This document shows positions 30,695-39,186 of a stretch of DNA of 39,186 nt, piece after piece. Both the position numbers and the translations under genes were made by a program. Location of the stretch: the NCBI GenBank assembly GCA_947311445.1, contig CAMZKV010000079.1, positions 1 through 39,186 on the forward strand, read 5' to 3'. The DNA is from an uncultured Chlorobiota bacterium. GTDB lineage: Bacteria; Bacteroidota; Bacteroidia; Bacteroidales; JAADGE01. Below the pieces are notes generated by a model. It did no database searches, was not told the DNA's origin, and saw nothing but the letters and a program-made list of their open reading frames with translations. The first letter of the stretch is position 1, and each line of letters opens with the position of its first letter.

Positions 30695-31819
30695 ATGAAG
30701 CAAGTTGTTGTATTACTTCTATTTAATTTTTTATTTTTTTTTGCAATTTCGCAAAACAACAAGCCTATTTATGTTTCAGCTTGGGTAAACGAGCCTCCAC
30801 AAGAAGATTTTAAAAAACCTTTGATGTTTATTGACTTTTGGGCAACTTGGTGTGGACCTTGCATAAGTTCAATGCCATATACTGAATCTCTTTCTGAGAA
30901 TTTTAAGGATAATGTGCTTTTTTTTTATATTTCCGAAGAACCAACAGGGAAAATTGAAGCATTTATGAAAAAAAGGAACAAACATTTCTTTTCTGCATCC
31001 GACAGCACAGGGAATAATACTCTAAACTATAAAGTCATAGCTTTACCTCACAGTATGCTAATTGATAATGAAGGAAATATTCTTTGGAAAGGAAAACCAA
31101 ATGAAATGACAAAAAAATTACTAAACAAATTTGTAAGGTTATATAAATATGAAGAAGGGAATATTAATAGAATAATAAATGTAAAGCCTTCAAACACAAA
31201 AATTATTTGGAATACTTTTTATACAAATTCCGATTCTGCAAAATTTTTAGAAGTTGATAATGTTATTAATGAATTTTCTGAAAGAAACAATAAGTTTTAT
31301 ATTTCTGGGGATATTAAATATTTTTTTTCAATCATTAATGGGATACATATATCTCAAATTAAAACAGAATTCAAGTCTGAAAAAAAATATATATTTTCAG
31401 CTAATGCTAATGACTTAGAAGATTTTAAAAATATATTAAAAAAATTCCTGAAAAAAGAATGCAGAATTTCGGCTTACAAAGAAAAAATAAAGCAAAAAGT
31501 TTTTATACTTAAAGACACTACTAATGAAAACTTCTTTAATAAAAACATGTACAATTTTGAAAAAGGAAATAAAACTTTTTTAGCTGATGATATGTCTATA
31601 ATGATTGATAATGCTACAATAGAAGATATGACAAGTATATTATCGGATTTTTCAAAATACACCTTTATATATAAAGGGAAAAATAAAACTATTTATGATT
31701 GGAATATTCACTATAAATTTAACAAATTTACTATTGAACAGCTTAGGGACGAATTAGGTTTTGTTGTAAATGAAGAAGAACAAAAATTTGTTTTCTACAC
31801 ACTAAGTTCACAAGAATAA
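30695..31819 (+). CDS. Exported thioredoxin-like (TlpA) protein with possible DUF3738-like C-terminus
   Basis: I place the start at ATG 30695, which begins a clear signal peptide (MKQVVVLLLFNFLFFFAISQ). The in-frame TTG at 30635 would put 20 residues before it. The 374-residue product has a thioredoxin domain (about 28-150) with FIDFWATWCGPC (Cys53, Cys56) and the loop ALPHSMLIDNEG, here with His after the cis-proline. It is a likely envelope disulfide reductase. The C-terminal 200 residues end ATIEDMTSILSDFSKYTFIY, then IHYKFNKFTIEQLRDELGFV and KFVFYTL. This layout reminds me of DUF3738, which occurs after TlpA domains, but that assignment is tentative. It is divergent from the OmpA-family gene. 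Confidence 0.8.
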   Translation: MKQVVVLLLFNFLFFFAISQNNKPIYVSAWVNEPPQEDFKKPLMFIDFWATWCGPCISSMPYTESLSENFKDNVLFFYISEEPTGKIEAFMKKRNKHFFSASDSTGNNTLNYKVIALPHSMLIDNEGNILWKGKPNEMTKKLLNKFVRLYKYEEGNINRIINVKPSNTKIIWNTFYTNSDSAKFLEVDNVINEFSERNNKFYISGDIKYFFSIINGIHISQIKTEFKSEKKYIFSANANDLEDFKNILKKFLKKECRISAYKEKIKQKVFILKDTTNENFFNKNMYNFEKGNKTFLADDMSIMIDNATIEDMTSILSDFSKYTFIYKGKNKTIYDWNIHYKFNKFTIEQLRDELGFVVNEEEQKFVFYTLSSQE

Positions 31820-32204
31820 CTTATAGATAAATTTTAATCAATTAATATCTTCATAAGATTTTTTTAGAGCAAACTCATTGTGTTAAACACAAAAAAATAT
31901 AATATACTAATAATAAACATATTACATACCTCACCAATATAAAAATTTAACCTTACTAACAAAGGTAAATTATAGTATTAAAATTCATATTTTATAATCT
32001 AAGAAAAAATCATATTCTTATAAAAATACACTTTTTTTGATAGTTTTACATGAAATTCAGATAATTTTGCTTAAAAAACTCAAAAAAACTAAAATAACCT
32101 ACTTTTTTTGTAATATCTATATTTATTTTTGTGAATGAGAATTAAAAAATATCTTTGCATAATTTTTGAAATAATAAACATTTTTTAATCTAATAAAACC
32201 ATAA
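31820..32204. other. Gene-free AT-rich region upstream of the pyrophosphatase gene
   Basis: No open frame or stable hairpin terminator was recognised. The right end holds the hppA promoter. A second TATTTTTG at 32124-32131 overlaps its -33 element and could be an alternative -7 box. Confidence 0.5.
32128..32157 (+). promoter_or_regulatory. Bacteroidota-type promoter of hppA
   Basis: TTTG (32128-32131), 18 bases and TATCTTTG (32150-32157) match the TTTG / TAnnTTTG consensus 47 bases before the ATG. Confidence 0.7.
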
Positions 32205-34475
32205 ATGGAAAATATTGTATATGTCTTAGTTGGAGCAGGAATTATTGGTATGCTTTACACTTTCTGGAAATCAGCTTGGGTTACAAAAAAAGAAGAAGGA
32301 ACAAAAAAAATGCAAACTATTGCAAAACATATTGCAGATGGTGCTATGGCGTTTTTAAAAGCTGAATATAAAATTCTTGCAATTTTTGTTGTAGCAGTTG
32401 CTATTTTATTATTCTTTAAAGGTGAGTCTGAAGAATCCTCTAATGGATTTGTTGCACTTTCATTCATAACAGGAGCAGTTCTTTCTGCATTAGCGGGCTA
32501 TCTTGGAATGCGTATTGCTGTAAAATCAAACGTGAGAACTACAAATGCCGCAAGAACTTCAATTAATGATGCTTTAAAAGTTGCTTTTAATGGCGGTTCT
32601 GTTATGGGTCTTGGAGTTGTTTCTTTGGGGGTAATTGGTCTTAGCCTACTTTTTATTCTATATAATTTTTTAGGTTTTAGTGGAGGGACAACAGAAGTTC
32701 TAAATGTTATTTCAGGATTTTCACTTGGTGCATCGTCAATTGCTTTGTTTGCACGTGTTGGAGGTGGAATTTACACAAAAGCTGCTGACGTTGGAGCCGA
32801 TTTAGTTGGTAAAGTGGAAAGTGGAATCCCAGAGGATCATCCTTTAAACCCTGCAACAATTGCTGACAATGTTGGTGATAATGTAGGAGATGTTGCCGGT
32901 ATGGGAGCAGATCTTTTTGAATCTTTTGTTGGTTCTATAATTGCTACAATGGTTCTTGGTGCTGCATTTATCGGACTTCCTAATTTTGAAGATGCTAAAC
33001 TGGGGCCGGTTTTATTACCTTTAACTTTGGCAGGAGTTGGAATTGTAATTTCTATTATTGGTACTTTCTTCGTAAATGTAAAAGAAAAAGGCAATCCACA
33101 AACTGCCTTAAATAAAGGCGAAGCTGTTTCATCTATACTAATGATTATTGCGTCTTTTTTCATTATAAAAGAAATGCTACCAAATGAATGGACTTTTAAC
33201 GGAAAAACTTTCACATCTTTAAATGTATTTTTCGCAACAATAATTGGATTAGTTGCAGGCTATGCAATTGGCAAAATTACAGAACATTATACAGGAACTG
33301 GAACTGGTCCGGTAAAATCAATTATTAAAAACTCTCAGACAGGTGCCGCAACAAATATTATTGGAGGATTAGAAGTTGGGATGAAATCAACAGCTTTTCC
33401 GATTATAGTTATTGGTGCAGCAATTATAGGAGCTTATTATTTTGCCGGGCTATATGGAATAGCCATTGCTGCTGTTGGAATGCTTGCCAACACAGGAATT
33501 CAATTAGCAATTGATGCTTATGGACCTATTGCTGATAATGCAGGAGGAATTGCTGAAATGTCAAATCTTGAACCGGAAGTAAGAGAACGTACAGATAAAC
33601 TTGATGCAGTTGGTAACACCACTGCTGCAATAGGAAAAGGCTTTGCAATTGGTTCTGCCGCATTAACTGCATTAGCACTATTTTCTGCATTTATGCAACA
33701 AGCAAACGTTAAAGTTATTGACTTAGCAAATCCATATATTATTGCAGGTTTATTTTTTGGCTCAATGTTACCTTTCTTATTCTCGGCACTTGCTATGGGT
33801 GCTGTTGGTCGTGCAGCAAGCAAAATGATTGAAGAAGTAAGAAGACAATTTAGAGATATTCCTGTTTTAAAAAAAGCTCTTCTAATTGTAAATAAATATG
33901 ATGGAGATACTTCAAACGCAACAGATGAGGAGAAAAAAACATTAAAAGAAGCTGAGGAAGCTGCTGAATATGAAAAATGCGTTGATATTTCTACAAAATC
34001 ATCTTTAAAAGAAATGATACTTCCTGGTGTTTTAGCTTTAGCTGTTCCTACATTTGTAGGCTTTATAGCAGGAGCATCTGTTTTAGGAGGTGTTTTGGCA
34101 GGTGTAACTGCAACAGGTGTTATAATGGCAATTTTCCAATCTAATGCCGGCGGTGCATGGGATAATGCAAAAAAAATGGTTGAAGAAGGTGTTACCTGCG
34201 AAAATGGCGACAAACATGGGAAAGGTTCAGAAATGCACAAAGCTACTGTTGTTGGAGATACGGTTGGGGATCCTTTAAAAGATACATCTGGACCTTCGCT
34301 AAATATTCTTGTTAAACTAATGTCTATTGTTGCTTTAGTTATTGCACCAAGTATTGCTGAGGATATTGATTTTGACAATAAAATTGACAATGATAAAACT
34401 TCAAGTACAATAATTATTGAGAAAAATATAAATAACAATACTGAAAGTACTGCTGAATTTAAAGACTATATATAA
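32205..34475 (+). CDS. hppA: Membrane-bound ion-pumping pyrophosphatase, K+-dependent type
   Basis: This polytopic enzyme hydrolyses pyrophosphate in the cytoplasm and pumps H+ and/or Na+ outward. The 756-residue protein has about 16 membrane helices. It carries the substrate motifs [11 protein letters not shown] (195-205) and DNVGDNVGD (221-229), with the ion-gate glutamate in ADLFES (Glu239). The motif [10 protein letters not shown] (470-479) has Ala474, where K+-independent pumps have Lys, so it belongs to the K+-dependent group. That group includes H+-, Na+- and dual Na+,H+-pumps, the last described in Bacteroides. The pumped ion cannot be fixed from this reading. The hydrophilic tail after [10 protein letters not shown] is longer than the catalytic core needs. 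It is monocistronic, with its own promoter and strong terminator. Confidence 0.95.
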   Translation: MENIVYVLVGAGIIGMLYTFWKSAWVTKKEEGTKKMQTIAKHIADGAMAFLKAEYKILAIFVVAVAILLFFKGESEESSNGFVALSFITGAVLSALAGYLGMRIAVKSNVRTTNAARTSINDALKVAFNGGSVMGLGVVSLGVIGLSLLFILYNFLGFSGGTTEVLNVISGFSLGASSIALFARVGGGIYTKAADVGADLVGKVESGIPEDHPLNPATIADNVGDNVGDVAGMGADLFESFVGSIIATMVLGAAFIGLPNFEDAKLGPVLLPLTLAGVGIVISIIGTFFVNVKEKGNPQTALNKGEAVSSILMIIASFFIIKEMLPNEWTFNGKTFTSLNVFFATIIGLVAGYAIGKITEHYTGTGTGPVKSIIKNSQTGAATNIIGGLEVGMKSTAFPIIVIGAAIIGAYYFAGLYGIAIAAVGMLANTGIQLAIDAYGPIADNAGGIAEMSNLEPEVRERTDKLDAVGNTTAAIGKGFAIGSAALTALALFSAFMQQANVKVIDLANPYIIAGLFFGSMLPFLFSALAMGAVGRAASKMIEEVRRQFRDIPVLKKALLIVNKYDGDTSNATDEEKKTLKEAEEAAEYEKCVDISTKSSLKEMILPGVLALAVPTFVGFIAGASVLGGVLAGVTATGVIMAIFQSNAGGAWDNAKKMVEEGVTCENGDKHGKGSEMHKATVVGDTVGDPLKDTSGPSLNILVKLMSIVALVIAPSIAEDIDFDNKIDNDKTSSTIIIEKNINNNTESTAEFKDYI

Positions 34476-34496
34476 TCATATATAGCATATATTAAC

Positions 34497-34539
34497 ACAA
34501 AAAAAGACACCAATATCAATTTGTGGTGTCTTTTTTTGT
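34497..34539. terminator. Bidirectional terminator between hppA and the DUF4249 gene
   Basis: GACACCA (34506-34512) and TGGTGTC (34524-34530) are flanked by seven A and seven T, giving a stem of about 16 bp with an 11-base loop between two convergent genes. Confidence 0.9.
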
Positions 34540-34554
34540 ATGAGACAATACTTT

Positions 34555-35511
34555 CTATTCTTCAATTTCAACAAGCAAAGTATCAACATCCATCGTATAG
34601 CCGGAAAAAAGTCCTAATCCTTTTTCAACATTTGAAAATATTTGAACAGGTTGCGAAAAAGGATTATCGCCAGATTGCTGATTTAAATTAAAAGATGTTA
34701 TATATCTGTAAATATCCTGATTTACAGTCAGTAAGCTAACAACCAAAAGTGGTGTTACCGATGAATAATTACTATTGTAATAATTTTCGTTTAATATACT
34801 CGAATTAATATTTATAATATATTCCTGACCATTAAATAATTCATCCGAAAAAACCAACCCGTACATTCCATTTAGAGAAAAATAACCTTGATTTCTTTCA
34901 AAAATTGGATCATTTGAGTCAAAATGTATATATGTGTCATTATAACCGGTCATTACCGGAGGTTGTTCATCAAAATTATATATTGTTTCTTTTTTCATTA
35001 ATGAAATAAAATAATAATTGTTCTCATCTATCTTATCTTTAATTTTAATTTTAAATTTCATCCTGTAATCTGTATAATCATATCCGTCTTCATAGTTATA
35101 AGAATTAATTTCAAGAATTGTATCTATTGAAATTATTTTCTCAGGATTTTTTAAAGTTATTTCGGAATTTACTGATTGTAAATTTTCATAATCCGCAGTA
35201 ACTTCATATTTTACACCAATTTCAGGTGTTAGTGATGACATAAAAACACCATTTCCAATATTTGTTAGGTTCTCAATAAATAAATCATTGCCAAATAATT
35301 TAACATTTGCATCATCCAACATTTTCACATCTTCATTACTTAAAACACTTTTGCTTTTTGTAACATTCACATAAATAAGACTGTCAGTTGTAATAATTCC
35401 GTTTAATACTATGTGTTTTTCGCTATCAGGAATATCAATATCTAATTTCTTTTGGCAAGAAAATAGAAAAGCTGACAAAACAAAAATTGATATTACTAAA
35501 ATTTTATTCAT
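34555..35511 (-). CDS. DUF4249 family outer-membrane lipoprotein
   Basis: The 318-residue protein has a lipoprotein signal with lipobox LFSC (Cys19). It then reads QKKLDIDIPDSEKHIVLNGI and ITTDSLIYVNVTKSKSVLSN, typical of the DUF4249 family of Bacteroidota. The remainder is predicted beta-rich (SLTPEIGVKYEVTADYENLQ, later VDTLLVEIEE). Genes of this family usually follow a TonB-dependent receptor gene, as here: the receptor ends 133 bases upstream on the same strand. Function is unknown; it probably works as the surface partner of the receptor, comparable in position but not in fold to SusD. Confidence 0.85.
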   Translation of the reverse strand: MNKILVISIFVLSAFLFSCQKKLDIDIPDSEKHIVLNGIITTDSLIYVNVTKSKSVLSNEDVKMLDDANVKLFGNDLFIENLTNIGNGVFMSSLTPEIGVKYEVTADYENLQSVNSEITLKNPEKIISIDTILEINSYNYEDGYDYTDYRMKFKIKIKDKIDENNYYFISLMKKETIYNFDEQPPVMTGYNDTYIHFDSNDPIFERNQGYFSLNGMYGLVFSDELFNGQEYIININSSILNENYYNSNYSSVTPLLVVSLLTVNQDIYRYITSFNLNQQSGDNPFSQPVQIFSNVEKGLGLFSGYTMDVDTLLVEIEE

Positions 35512-35644
35512 AATTCTATTTTTAAAATCATTATTGATTAAGTAAACATTAAAAAAACTTATTTATTTTATAAGTTTTGTCTAAACAGGTTGAGATATTC
35601 AAGAAACACCCTTTTTAAAGTTTTTTATTTCAAACTTTATATGA

Positions 35645-38020
35645 CTAATTAAAATCATATCTGAAACTTATTGACGGGATGATGGGAAATAAACTGTATT
35701 GAAACAGTCCTTTTTCTCCTTTTTCATCTCTGCCGAATCTTAGGAAAAACGGATTTTTTCTGTTGTACACATTATAAGCCCCAACTGTCCATGTTCTTTC
35801 TCCATATTTTTTTTGTTTTCTGAAATTAATTCCTAAGTCCAATCTGTGATATGGAGGCATTCTGAAATTATTTCTTTTTTCTATATGAGTAACTGTATAA
35901 TCAGTAGGAAAAAGAAGATACCCCGTCAAAGCTTTATAACTTTCCAATCCTAATGTAACTGCATTTCCGGTTCCGTACACCCATGTTCCTGCAACATCAA
36001 TTTTTTTATTGAATTTATGAGTAACAACAATTCCAATATCATGTCTTCTGTCATAAGTATATGGATATGGTTTGCCAAAACTCACATTAGAAAATTGCCT
36101 GTCTGTTTTAGAAAGTGTATAGCCTATCCAACCGGTTGTTTTTCCTATATTTTTCTTTAATAAAAATTCAATACCATATGAAGTTCCTTTTCCGTCAGTT
36201 TCAATTTTATTTTCCCAAGCTTTTTTTCCACTTTCATCTTCAAAACCTCCAAAAAAGCTAGCGCCTTCTTTATATTCAATCAAATTGTTCATCGTTTTAT
36301 AATATGCTTCAATACTGAAATCAAATCCATGTATTGAATATGTAGAACCGAAAGCATATTGCTCAGAATACTGCGGTTTAATATTATTTGTAACAGGCAA
36401 CCATAAGTCAGTAGGCATTCCTATTGAGGTGTTTGTGAGCAAATGTAAATATTGTGCCATTTGAGTGTATGCAGCTTTTACTGACCATTTAGAGTTTATC
36501 ATATATCTTGCTGTAATCCTAGGTTGAATAGATTTATAAAAAGTATTATTTACATAAAACCCTGAAATATGTATGCCTATGTTTGCTTTTAATCCTTTAA
36601 AAATACTAACTTCATCTTCAGCAAAAGCAGAGAACTCATTTGCATAAATATTTGAATCTCCAAAAGTAGTATCAATAGCAGAAGAAGACCCCTCTTCCAT
36701 TCTAAAGGCTTGAACTCCAGGTCTAAAAATATGATATATATAGTTTACTCCAAATTTAATATTATGTTTTGGCGTAGGATTATAATCAAAATCAATCTTT
36801 GCAGCATAATCTTGAATTCCAGAGGTATATGTAAAAGCATATTCCTCAGAATAGTCTTGGTTTGTATCAGAATATTTTTCTTGTATTTTAATGCCAAACC
36901 TATACCTACTATACGTAATTGTAGTATTTGCAAAAAGCCTATTACCAAGTATTCTGTTCCATCTGAAAGCAGAAGTAATATTTCCCCAGAATAATTTACT
37001 GTTCATTTCATCTTTGCTAGTTTTCCAAGTATCTTCAATGTTTGAATATGCTTTATCTTTTCCAGTATAAACACTCAAATAAATTCTATCTTTATCAGAA
37101 AACTTATGATTAATTTTTGCATTAATATCCCAAAAGAAATAACCGCTTCTAGATTTCATTCCCATATTTTCCCTTTTTGCAATGTAAGCCTGAACAGGCC
37201 ACGAGAGAATATCTATATATGTTCTTCTTGCAGAAATTAAAAAAGATGTTTTATCTTTAATTATAGGTCCTTCAAACATAAATTTTGAAGAAATAAGACC
37301 AACTGTTGCTGAGCCTCTAAATTTTTTCATATTCCCTTCCTTCATCCTAATATCTAAAACTGAGGACAGCCTACCTCCATAACGAGCAGGAAATCCGCCT
37401 TTTATAATACTTACATCACTAATTGCATCAGCATTAAAAACAGAAAAAAAACCGAATAAATGATTTGCATTATAGACTGGAACACCATCAATTAAAATAA
37501 GATTTTGGTCAGGACCTCCTCCTCTTACATAAAAACCGCTTGTTCCTTCGGTACCTGATTGGATACCGGGCAATAGTTGAATTGCTTTCAAAACATCAAC
37601 TTCTCCCAATAATGCTGGTATTTTTTGAATAGTTTTAACCGAAACATTTATTTTTCCCATTTCAGTTTTTTCAGCTTCAGTTTTTTGTCCTACAATTTCA
37701 ACTTCCTCAATTTCATTTGCCGGAATCAATGAGAAATTAAAACGTATGTCTTTTGTCATATCAAACTCAAAAGTTTGTGAAGCAAAACCGATGTATGAAG
37801 CCGTAAGTTTAATTTTTCCGGTTTTAACTGTTAGACTATAAAATCCGTAGGTATTTGAAATTACTCCCAAACTTGCATCTCCTTCAATAAAAACAGCTGC
37901 TCCTATTAATTTTTCACCTGATTCAGCATTCTCTACATAGCCAGAAATTGTATACTTTTGAGAAAAAGAGATTATATTAATCCCTATAATAATTATTCCC
38001 GTAAAAAAATATCTTAACAT
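35645..38020 (-). CDS. TonB-dependent receptor paired with a DUF4249 lipoprotein
   Basis: The 791-residue protein has a signal peptide ending near ISFSQK. A CarboxypepD-reg-like domain follows (about 22-105; YTISGYVENAESGEKLIGAA, TASYIGFASQTFEF). The plug (about 112-235) includes GFYVRGGGPDQNLILIDGVP, VYNANHLFGFFSVFNAD and GGFPARYGGRLSSVLDIRMK. The rest is a 22-strand-type beta-barrel ending SISFRYDFN. It ends in Asn after an aromatic rather than in the aromatic itself. It is predicted to move a ligand over the outer membrane with TonB energy; the ligand is unknown. Together with the downstream DUF4249 gene it forms a two-gene uptake unit. It is distinct in sequence from the receptor at 6572-8944, though both lack SusD. 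Confidence 0.93.
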   Translation of the reverse strand: MLRYFFTGIIIIGINIISFSQKYTISGYVENAESGEKLIGAAVFIEGDASLGVISNTYGFYSLTVKTGKIKLTASYIGFASQTFEFDMTKDIRFNFSLIPANEIEEVEIVGQKTEAEKTEMGKINVSVKTIQKIPALLGEVDVLKAIQLLPGIQSGTEGTSGFYVRGGGPDQNLILIDGVPVYNANHLFGFFSVFNADAISDVSIIKGGFPARYGGRLSSVLDIRMKEGNMKKFRGSATVGLISSKFMFEGPIIKDKTSFLISARRTYIDILSWPVQAYIAKRENMGMKSRSGYFFWDINAKINHKFSDKDRIYLSVYTGKDKAYSNIEDTWKTSKDEMNSKLFWGNITSAFRWNRILGNRLFANTTITYSRYRFGIKIQEKYSDTNQDYSEEYAFTYTSGIQDYAAKIDFDYNPTPKHNIKFGVNYIYHIFRPGVQAFRMEEGSSSAIDTTFGDSNIYANEFSAFAEDEVSIFKGLKANIGIHISGFYVNNTFYKSIQPRITARYMINSKWSVKAAYTQMAQYLHLLTNTSIGMPTDLWLPVTNNIKPQYSEQYAFGSTYSIHGFDFSIEAYYKTMNNLIEYKEGASFFGGFEDESGKKAWENKIETDGKGTSYGIEFLLKKNIGKTTGWIGYTLSKTDRQFSNVSFGKPYPYTYDRRHDIGIVVTHKFNKKIDVAGTWVYGTGNAVTLGLESYKALTGYLLFPTDYTVTHIEKRNNFRMPPYHRLDLGINFRKQKKYGERTWTVGAYNVYNRKNPFFLRFGRDEKGEKGLFQYSLFPIIPSISFRYDFN

Positions 38021-38190
38021 TTTAATTTAATTTTATAGAATATGCGATTAATACTAATTTATTAGATTACAAAAATTAAAACAGTTGCATTTTTATTATA
38101 CAACAGTTTTTTTTGGAAAATATTATTTTTTAAACACTCCTTTTTTATATTTAAAATGCTTATTTTTACGAATAAACTAAAATTAAAAAA

Positions 38191-38802
38191 ATGAGCAGAT
38201 TTGACAAAGTGGCAAAACAATGGGATGCAAAATCTCGAAGAATTTTTATGGCAAAAAACACCTTCGAAGAAATAAAAAAGAAGTTTTTTTTGACTAAAGA
38301 TATGAAAGTTCTTGATATTGGAGCAGGAACAGGATTATTACTTTTAAATTTTGTTGATAAAGTTAAACACATAACAGGTATTGATAATTCGCAAGGGATG
38401 TTAGATGTTTTAAAAGAGAAACTTGAAAACTCCCATATAAACAATGTGAACATACAATATTTTGATGCAAATAAAGATACTTTACATAAGAAAGAATATA
38501 ATTTAGCAATCTCAAATATGACTTTTCACCATTTTATAAGACCCGAAAATTTCATTAAACAAGTTTACGATAGTTTAGATATAAAAGGGAGAATTTGTAT
38601 TGCTGATTTAGAAACAGAAGATGGTACGTTTCATAGCAAAGAAAATTTAGAAGGAGTATATCATTTTGGTTTTGATAAAAAAATATTTTTAAATTGGTTA
38701 AAACAAGCAAATTTTAAAAACATAAGTACTGAAACTATATTTAAAATAAATAAAAATGGAAAAAAGTTTCCTGTTTTTTTAGCTTATGGAGAAAAAGAAT
38801 AA
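38191..38802 (+). CDS. Class I SAM-dependent methyltransferase
   Basis: The 203-residue protein is a small Rossmann methyltransferase. Motif I is VLDIGAGTGLLLL (about 40-52), followed by HITGIDNSQGMLDVLKEKL (acidic loop) and LAISNMTFHHFIRPENFIKQ. It resembles Methyltransf_11/25-type enzymes such as UbiE- or Tam-like proteins, but has no feature naming the substrate. No membrane segment is present. It stands alone between the TonB receptor (divergent) and the ammonium transporter (convergent), so context gives no hint of pathway. Confidence 0.85.
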   Translation: MSRFDKVAKQWDAKSRRIFMAKNTFEEIKKKFFLTKDMKVLDIGAGTGLLLLNFVDKVKHITGIDNSQGMLDVLKEKLENSHINNVNIQYFDANKDTLHKKEYNLAISNMTFHHFIRPENFIKQVYDSLDIKGRICIADLETEDGTFHSKENLEGVYHFGFDKKIFLNWLKQANFKNISTETIFKINKNGKKFPVFLAYGEKE

Positions 38803-38830
38803 TAATACGCATTATTATGCAACGCATAAT
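38801..38830. repeat. Overlapping palindromes just after the methyltransferase stop
   Basis: AATAAT-ACGC-ATTATT (38801-38816) and ATTATGC-AAC-GCATAAT (38814-38830) are two mutually exclusive small hairpins starting at the stop codon. Neither has a T-tract, so terminator function is doubtful. Confidence 0.4.
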
Positions 38831-38945
38831 CAAGTTTCATAAAATTCAATGATAACATATTTAAAATGCTTATTAGCAAAAAAATGGTTAACATCATATT
38901 ATAGTAGTTTGAAACTCACAAAGAAATCAGAATTTATAAAACATA

Positions 38946-38980
38946 AAAAAAAGAGCTACCATTACAGTAGCCCTCTTTTT
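38946..38980 (-). terminator. Terminator of the ammonium transporter gene
   Basis: Read on the minus strand, GCTAC / GTAGC around TGTAATG is extended by AAAAGAGG / TCTTTTTT with G-U pairs and ends in a T-tract. The G-U pairs form only in the minus-strand RNA, supporting that direction. Confidence 0.7.
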
Positions 38981-39029
38981 AAATTTAAAAACCTTTTTAT
39001 TTATTTTTTTGAATAAAGTAATAAAAAAA

Positions 39030-39186
39030 CTATAAAGCACCCTCATCATAAGCCTGTTCGCCATGTAATGAAGAGTCTAATCCAATTTCTTCGTCTTCAG
39101 CAGAAACTTTCACTTTTGTAACTAAGTTGATAACTATTAGCATTACATAAGTAAAAATAAATGCATAAGCAGATGCGCCTATAACA
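39030..39186 (-). CDS. amt: Ammonium transporter, C-terminal end only
   Basis: This frame enters from the right edge and ends with TAG at 39032-39030, giving 51 residues. A final membrane helix (AYAFIFTYVMLIVINLVT) is followed by the cytoplasmic tail KVSAEDEEIGLDSSLHGEQA and YDEGAL. The 'EE.IGLD.S.HGE.AY' tail is diagnostic of Amt/AmtB ammonium channels, where it contacts GlnK. Whether glnK is adjacent cannot be seen. A terminator lies 50 bases past the stop. Confidence 0.85.
   Translation of the reverse strand, partial: VIGASAYAFIFTYVMLIVINLVTKVKVSAEDEEIGLDSSLHGEQAYDEGAL

Noticed and set aside
31870-31900. Hairpin TGTGTT-A-AACACA as terminator after the thioredoxin-like gene
   Set aside because: The one-base loop is sterically impossible as drawn, and A's rather than T's follow it on the plus strand.
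33518-34438. Long open frame (306 codons) on the minus strand inside hppA
   Set aside because: It is an antisense shadow of a strongly conserved pyrophosphatase gene. Its peptide is Ser/Pro/Ile-rich with no family features.

Overview
The window is a low-GC (roughly 30 %) stretch of a Bacteroidota chromosome. The lineage call rests on several independent signs. Promoter-like TTTG / TAnnTTTG pairs, the Bacteroidota sigma consensus, stand in front of gltX, rpsP and the pyrophosphatase gene. There are TonB-dependent receptors with a CarboxypepD-reg-like N-terminal domain, one of them paired with a DUF4249 lipoprotein. A secreted beta-propeller carries a type IX secretion (T9SS) C-terminal signal. 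A short RpoD-type sigma factor, an HPRT-adenylate kinase fusion and a degenerate IS1380-family transposase are also present. The content is mostly core chromosomal. No phage, plasmid, CRISPR, tRNA or rRNA gene was recognised.

Layout. 1-5.4 kb: start of a PaaK-like ligase cut by the window edge, gltX, an IS1380 transposase remnant with at least four disabling lesions, a seven-repeat propeller protein and a thioredoxin, separated by clear hairpin terminators. 5.4-9.8 kb: a DUF58 protein with a forced TTG start, a TonB-dependent receptor and exonuclease III. 9.9-17.3 kb, minus strand: rimM and rpsP (S16 with a long Lys/Glu tail), a very large DUF2723/GT117 membrane protein, an AlbA_2 protein, a sirtuin and a CheR methyltransferase. 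17.4-24.6 kb, plus strand: a tandem CbxX-type AAA+ ATPase with a duplicated N-terminal module, then an RpoD-like sigma factor, rsmI, a membrane HAMP-GAF-PAS protein without a kinase, and a thioredoxin-fold protein with SxxC in place of CxxC. 24.6-29.5 kb: a PorV/PorQ-like outer-membrane protein, the hpt-adk fusion overlapping a convergent patatin gene, tpx and obgE. 29.5-39.2 kb: an OmpA-family protein with repeated PAK(Y/F) motifs, a thioredoxin-like protein with a possible DUF3738-like C-terminus, a K+-dependent type membrane pyrophosphatase, a DUF4249/TonB receptor pair, a SAM methyltransferase and the C-terminus of an ammonium transporter at the edge.

How the genes fit together. Translation and ribosome maturation are represented by gltX, rpsP, rimM, rsmI and obgE. 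Redox and oxidative-stress functions are trxA, tpx and two TlpA-like envelope proteins. Envelope transport and secretion functions are two TonB receptors, DUF4249, OmpA, the PorV-like protein, the T9SS cargo and GT117. The least explained unit, and the best candidate for an undescribed system, is the closely spaced AAA+ / sigma-factor / rsmI cluster at 17.4-21.6 kb. Several gene junctions hold a terminator whose T-tract runs straight into the next gene's -7 box. Two apparent TTG starts lie inside -7 boxes and are better moved to downstream ATGs.
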